Shown here piece by piece: positions 9,096 through 12,826 of a stretch of DNA of 12,826 nt. Source of the stretch: Bacteroidales bacterium (lineage in GTDB: Bacteria; Bacteroidota; Bacteroidia; Bacteroidales; Dysgonomonadaceae); assembly GCA_012841425.1 (NCBI GenBank), contig DUUR01000050.1, positions 1 through 12,826 of the forward strand, in the 5' to 3' direction. The notes beneath the pieces are model-generated. The model saw only the letters and a list, made by a program, of their open reading frames with translations. It made no database searches and was not told where the DNA came from. Within the stretch, counting starts at the first letter, position 1. Each line of letters starts with the position of its first letter. Made by a program: the position numbers and the translations under genes.

Positions 9096-10862
9096 ATGAA
9101 ACATATAATAAATATATCTTTAATCGTAGTATCAATTGGTATACTATTTACATCTTGCGACTTGGATGCACCCTCTCAATCGGCTGCTGAAGGTTCGGTT
9201 GTACTCTCAGTTGAAGCTCTTGCAGAAGGTGCTGTAATGGGAATACATCAATCTTTTGGCGAAACCAATTCGTACCGTGGTAGATTTTTACCATATTATG
9301 GAATCAATAGTGATGTGGAGTGGATTAATGGAATCAACCCTAGTCAACTTAACGATGCTGGCAAGTATGAGATATCAACATATGCCACTACCCCTGGTAA
9401 CACACAGATGAATACTGATAATAATGCATGGGCAAAATTTTACGAAGGTATTGAACGTGCAAATAAAGCAATTGAAGGATTGCGTGAATATGGCAATATT
9501 GAAAACAATCCTCAAATGGCACAACTTTTAGGTGAAGCACTAACATTGAGAGCTGTTATTTATCTTGATTTAACAAAAGCTTGGGGTGATGTACCTGCGA
9601 GATTTGAGCCTATAACAACTGAGACTCTTTATCTTCCAAAAACAGATCGTGATTTAATTTATAAACAATTACTAGCCGACTTAGAAGAGGCGGAAGATTT
9701 AGTTGCATGGCCAAACGAAACTGGGGTAACTTCATCTACAGAGCGTGTAAATAAAGCATTTGTAAAAGGTATGATTGCTCGCATTGCTCTCTATGCTTCA
9801 GGCTATTCCCAAAGAGCTGATGGTGTTAGACGAAGCAACGATCCTGATTTGAGTGTAGAGAAAATGTATACACTGGCAAAAGAGAAATGTTTGGAAATTA
9901 TAAATTCTGGTTCAAACACTTTAGGATCGTTTGAACAGAACTTCAAATTACTTTGTAGAGATGATGTGACAGCAGGGAAAGAATCAATTTGGGAAATTCC
10001 ATTTTCTGCAGGAAGAGGTCGCGTATTGTTTACACTTGGTGTACAACATAGGGCAGTGGATCAATACACTGGTCAGAATCGTGGTGGAACAAATGGTCCG
10101 CTACCATACCTTTTTTACGACTATGACGTGGATGATGTTAGAAGAGATATAACATGTGTACCTTATGAATGGTCTAACTCAAACCCAAGTAGACAGCAAC
10201 TAAGAAATATAGGCAACTGGTGTTTTGGAAAACTTCGTTACGAATGGATGGACAGGTATGTTACTTCTACAAATGATGATGGTATAAATTGGCAGTATAT
10301 GCGATTAGCAGACATATACCTTATGGCTGCAGAAGCAATTAATGAACTTGAAGGACCAGCTGCTGCTGCAGCATATTTGAAACCTATTCTTGACAGGGCT
10401 CTACCATCAGCAAAAGTAAACACTTATATGGCAAGCGCTACAACTAGCAAGGATGCATTTTTCAACGCAATTGTTGACCAGCGTGCACTGGAATTTGCTG
10501 GTGAAAGTCTTCGCAAAGCAGATCTTATCCGTTGGAATCTTCTAAAGACAAAGCTGGATGAGGCAAAAGTGAAAATGACACAATTAATAAACAGAGAAGG
10601 CCCTTATGCCAATCTTCCTCAAAAACTTTATCATAAGATAGCTGATGACAATGAAACGCTTATAATTTATGGACTCAATCATGGTGATACTGACGAGATA
10701 GGGGAAAGCCTGAATTATGAAAGTAGTACTGTTTGGTTTAATCCTGATCGTTTATCTCAAGATTTAATAAATTCACTTTACCAAAACAATCCGGATGAGA
10801 ACCAGTTCTGGCCAATATGGCAAACATTTATTGACAGTAGTAACGGTAAATTAACAAACTAA
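9096..10862 (+). CDS. susD: SusD/RagB-family surface glycan-binding lipoprotein
   Basis: A 588-residue lipoprotein that acts as the hinged lid of the SusC transporter and binds glycan at the cell surface. The lipobox is ILFTSC with lipidated Cys21. The N-terminal part carries the helical SusD core (about residue 149 onward, LTLRAVIYLDLTKAWGDVP), and the C-terminal part has the family-typical helix YMRLADIYLMAAEA at 401-414, followed by a segment like DQRALEFAGESLRKADLIRW. Length is near the upper end for the family but normal. It begins 18 nt after susC and ends 4 nt before the next gene, so the three are surely co-transcribed. Pectin as ligand is inferred from the neighbouring esterase and GH28 genes, not from the SusD sequence itself. 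Confidence 0.96.
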   Translation: MKHIINISLIVVSIGILFTSCDLDAPSQSAAEGSVVLSVEALAEGAVMGIHQSFGETNSYRGRFLPYYGINSDVEWINGINPSQLNDAGKYEISTYATTPGNTQMNTDNNAWAKFYEGIERANKAIEGLREYGNIENNPQMAQLLGEALTLRAVIYLDLTKAWGDVPARFEPITTETLYLPKTDRDLIYKQLLADLEEAEDLVAWPNETGVTSSTERVNKAFVKGMIARIALYASGYSQRADGVRRSNDPDLSVEKMYTLAKEKCLEIINSGSNTLGSFEQNFKLLCRDDVTAGKESIWEIPFSAGRGRVLFTLGVQHRAVDQYTGQNRGGTNGPLPYLFYDYDVDDVRRDITCVPYEWSNSNPSRQQLRNIGNWCFGKLRYEWMDRYVTSTNDDGINWQYMRLADIYLMAAEAINELEGPAAAAAYLKPILDRALPSAKVNTYMASATTSKDAFFNAIVDQRALEFAGESLRKADLIRWNLLKTKLDEAKVKMTQLINREGPYANLPQKLYHKIADDNETLIIYGLNHGDTDEIGESLNYESSTVWFNPDRLSQDLINSLYQNNPDENQFWPIWQTFIDSSNGKLTN

Positions 10863-10866
10863 TAAT

Positions 10867-12441
10867 ATGAAAATGATAAAAAGAATATATATACCCATTT
10901 TTGCTCTGTTGATAGCATCTCTCTTCACTTATAGTTGCTCTGATGATAGAGCTGAGGAGTTAACATCAATAGATTATGAAAGACTTTTCTCTCCTATCGA
11001 TATTAGCGTATTGGTGATTAATAGGGTGGATGCTCGGATCGACTGGGCACCAAACGCTGAGGTTGAGTCTTATACGTTAGAGGTATTTCAAGATGATGAT
11101 ATGACATTTGCAGGAACACCAGTTAGAGTTATAGAAGGTGTTAAGGCTTCTGATATACCTTATGATATTAAGGAGCTAGAAGGTGAAACACGTTACTCTG
11201 TTAGAATAAAAGCCGTTACCCCTGGTGCAACAGATTCTAAATGGAAAGGTGTTACATTTATGACTGCACAAGAAGATATATCACAACCTTTTGAGAGTGA
11301 CGATATTGGCGCAACACAAGCAACACTTAGATGGATACCTGGAAGAGTAATTACACAAATCAAATTAGAACCAGGTAATATTACACATAGTGTTACAAGT
11401 GAAGAAATTACAGCAGGCGCTGCTACGGTTTCGGGGCTTACAGGTTCAACGAACTATAGTGCCGTACTTCTTAATGGCACAAAGGCTAGAGCTACAATAA
11501 ACTTTGAAACTCTACTCGATCTAGGTGGTGCTATAGAGGTAACTCCTGAGGATGATTTTAATGCCATGCTTGCTTTGGCAGAAGACGGTGATGCATTTGC
11601 CCTACATCCTGGAAAATATGGTAATGGTGGAAAAGTTGCTGTTAACAAGAATATCGAAATTAGGGGCGTTTTCCCAAGTGATAGACCTGTAATTAGTGGA
11701 TATATATCCATTGAAGATGGTGCTTCTCTTCTGCTTAAAGATATAATTTTAGATGGTGCAGATCAAGAACTTGCCGAAATTGATAATCATGCAATCATAT
11801 TTAACACTGCGGGTGTTACTTATGGAGAGCTTATTGTAGAAGGTAGTATTGTTAGGAATGTAAATAAGGGACTATTCTACTTAAACGTTGCTTCTCTTGT
11901 TGAGACTATAACATTTAACAATAACATTATTCATGATGTTAAAAGTAGTGGAAGTGACTTCATGGACTCAAGATCGGGTGCATTTAACAACTTAAATTTC
12001 ACCAATAATACAGTATATAATAGTGTTCCTGATAGAGACTTCCTTCGTTATGACGATAAATCAGGGGACTTCCCTGCCGCAACTTCTATTATAAATATTG
12101 ATCATAACACGATACATGGTGTAATTAATGGATCAACTTCTAGAAGACTACTATATGTAAGGTTTGTAGGAAATAAGATCTCATTTACTAATAATATAGT
12201 ATCTGACTTAACTGGTATTTTCACAAATCAAGCAAATACAGATACGGAGCCAACACTTGGAGGGAACAACTTCTTTAATGCTCCTAACCTATTCTCTGAT
12301 TCAGGGGCTTCATCACGATTTTTTGATGATTCTGCAACTAAAGATGATCCAGGTTTTGTAAATGCTGCAGCAGGAGACTTTACAGTTACAAATATAATTG
12401 TGAATGCCAAAGGAACAGGCGATCCTCGCTGGTTACAATAA
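10867..12441 (+). CDS. Surface lipoprotein with Fn3-like domains and a DUF4957/DUF5123-like beta-helix; putative pectin-binding protein
   Basis: A 524-residue lipoprotein in the position usually held by an accessory surface glycan-binding protein (SusE/F-like). The lipobox is LFTYSC with Cys24, followed directly by SDDRAEE; an acidic patch after the Cys is the known Bacteroidota signal for surface export. Residues about 43-136 look like an Fn3 domain (IDWAPNAEVESYTLEV ... RYSVRIKAV), and about 139-217 a second, weaker one. From about 219 to the end the pattern is a right-handed parallel beta-helix with Asn-rich turns (FNNNIIHDV, FTNNTVYNS, IDHNTIHG, FTNNIVSD). This resembles Pfam DUF4957 and DUF5123, recognised by eye. 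No pectate-lyase calcium or catalytic motif is evident, so binding is the safer role; cryptic lyase activity cannot be excluded. It starts 4 nt after susD. Confidence 0.85.
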   Translation: MKMIKRIYIPIFALLIASLFTYSCSDDRAEELTSIDYERLFSPIDISVLVINRVDARIDWAPNAEVESYTLEVFQDDDMTFAGTPVRVIEGVKASDIPYDIKELEGETRYSVRIKAVTPGATDSKWKGVTFMTAQEDISQPFESDDIGATQATLRWIPGRVITQIKLEPGNITHSVTSEEITAGAATVSGLTGSTNYSAVLLNGTKARATINFETLLDLGGAIEVTPEDDFNAMLALAEDGDAFALHPGKYGNGGKVAVNKNIEIRGVFPSDRPVISGYISIEDGASLLLKDIILDGADQELAEIDNHAIIFNTAGVTYGELIVEGSIVRNVNKGLFYLNVASLVETITFNNNIIHDVKSSGSDFMDSRSGAFNNLNFTNNTVYNSVPDRDFLRYDDKSGDFPAATSIINIDHNTIHGVINGSTSRRLLYVRFVGNKISFTNNIVSDLTGIFTNQANTDTEPTLGGNNFFNAPNLFSDSGASSRFFDDSATKDDPGFVNAAAGDFTVTNIIVNAKGTGDPRWLQ

Positions 12442-12452
12442 ATCTTAGACTC

Positions 12453-12500
12453 TAATCCGTTTAAATAAGTACCCAAAAGAGTATTTATTTAAACGGGTTA
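12453..12500 (+). terminator. Long hairpin between the surface lipoprotein gene and the GH28 gene
   Basis: Positions 12453-12472 pair with 12481-12500 across an 8-nt loop (CCAAAAGA). The stem is 20 bp with two G-U pairs and no mismatches; its core is CCGTTTAAATAAGTAC against GTATTTATTTAAACGG. It begins 11 nt after the upstream stop codon. The following bases (TATCTAAC) are not a proper U-tract, so it is a poor classical terminator. It may instead be a partial terminator or an mRNA 3'-end stabiliser that lowers expression of the GH28 gene relative to susCD. Confidence 0.7.
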
Positions 12501-12536
12501 TATCTAACAGTTTAATAAACTATTTAATTGAAACAG

Positions 12537-12826
12537 ATGAAAAAAAATTTGTTATTACTGACTTTTGCTTTTTTAGTCTTGTCATGTACCAACAATTCAA
12601 CAAATAGCAATGCTTATAAATATGAATATTTATATGAAGATTTGCCATTTGATATGCCAAGGGTACAAAGGCCCACATTTCCAAATAGAAGTGTAAATTT
12701 ACTCGATTATGACGGAAAACCAGATGGTATAACACTTAATACAACAGCTTTTGCTAATGCCATGAGTGACTTATCTGCAAAAGGTGGGGGAACTCTTATT
12801 GTACCCAAAGGGATTTGGTTTACAGG
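12537..12826 (+). CDS. GH28 polygalacturonase-like lipoprotein, partial at the right edge
   Basis: Ninety-six codons are visible, open to the window edge. Residues 1-17 form a lipoprotein signal with lipobox LVLSC (Cys17). After a short linker, NLLDYDGKPDGITLNTTAF (about residues 54-72) followed by AKGGGTLIVPKGIWFTG is the classic N-terminal strand set of GH28 beta-helix glycosidases, which hydrolyse galacturonan or rhamnogalacturonan backbones. The catalytic Asp motifs would be further downstream and cannot be checked here. The residues after Cys17 (TNNSTNSN) lack the acidic surface-export patch, so the enzyme may face the periplasm. It lies 95 nt after the preceding gene, beyond the hairpin, with no clear TAnnTTTG promoter, so it probably depends on read-through. 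Confidence 0.85.
   Translation, partial: MKKNLLLLTFAFLVLSCTNNSTNSNAYKYEYLYEDLPFDMPRVQRPTFPNRSVNLLDYDGKPDGITLNTTAFANAMSDLSAKGGGTLIVPKGIWFT

Noticed and set aside
12501..12536. Third copy of the promoter module before the GH28 gene
   Set aside because: No AAAAC half-site pair and no TAnnTTTG-like box were found; only a short shared AACAGTTT string with the susC leader.
1..12826. tRNA or rRNA genes, CRISPR arrays, insertion sequences, or phage and defence genes
   Set aside because: Nothing of this kind was recognised; nearly all of the window is accounted for by the PUL genes and their short gaps.

Overview
The window looks like part of a pectin (homogalacturonan) polysaccharide utilization locus (PUL) from a Bacteroidota bacterium, probably Bacteroidales or Marinilabiliales; that last step is inferred from style and is weak. 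The phylum call rests on an adjacent SusC/SusD pair, a hybrid two-component system sensor, lipoproteins with Bacteroidota-type signals, AT-rich leaders without clear Shine-Dalgarno sequences, and a perfect TAnnTTTG-type -7 box.

Layout. Positions 1-3587 (minus strand) hold most of a hybrid two-component system (HTCS) regulator: periplasmic beta-propeller sensor, Y_Y_Y domain, one membrane helix, and histidine kinase. The receiver and DNA-binding parts lie beyond the left edge. A divergent intergenic region (3588-3804) follows. The plus strand then carries a two-domain carbohydrate esterase (3805-5691; alpha/beta-hydrolase acetylesterase-like domain plus CE8 pectin methylesterase), a 167-bp promoter-bearing gap, SusC (5859-9077), SusD (9096-10862), a surface lipoprotein with Fn3-like domains and a predicted beta-helix (10867-12441), a long hairpin (12453-12500), and the start of a GH28 polygalacturonase-like lipoprotein (12537 to the right edge).

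How the genes fit together (inference from family knowledge). The beta-helix lipoprotein and SusD bind pectin fragments at the surface and SusC imports them with TonB energy. The fused esterase removes acetyl and methyl groups, and the GH28 enzyme hydrolyses the exposed galacturonan. The HTCS senses a pectin-derived oligosaccharide in the periplasm and activates the locus.

The most informative non-coding signal is a repeated promoter module. Positions 3690-3767 and 5715-5792 align without gaps. They share an upstream block holding two AAAAC-type half-sites exactly 21 bp apart, and a TATTATTG box about 30 bp further downstream, while the spacer between has diverged. This is a good candidate for the HTCS operator plus core promoter. 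I found no wholly new system: the locus is a recognisable pectin PUL with several details worth testing.
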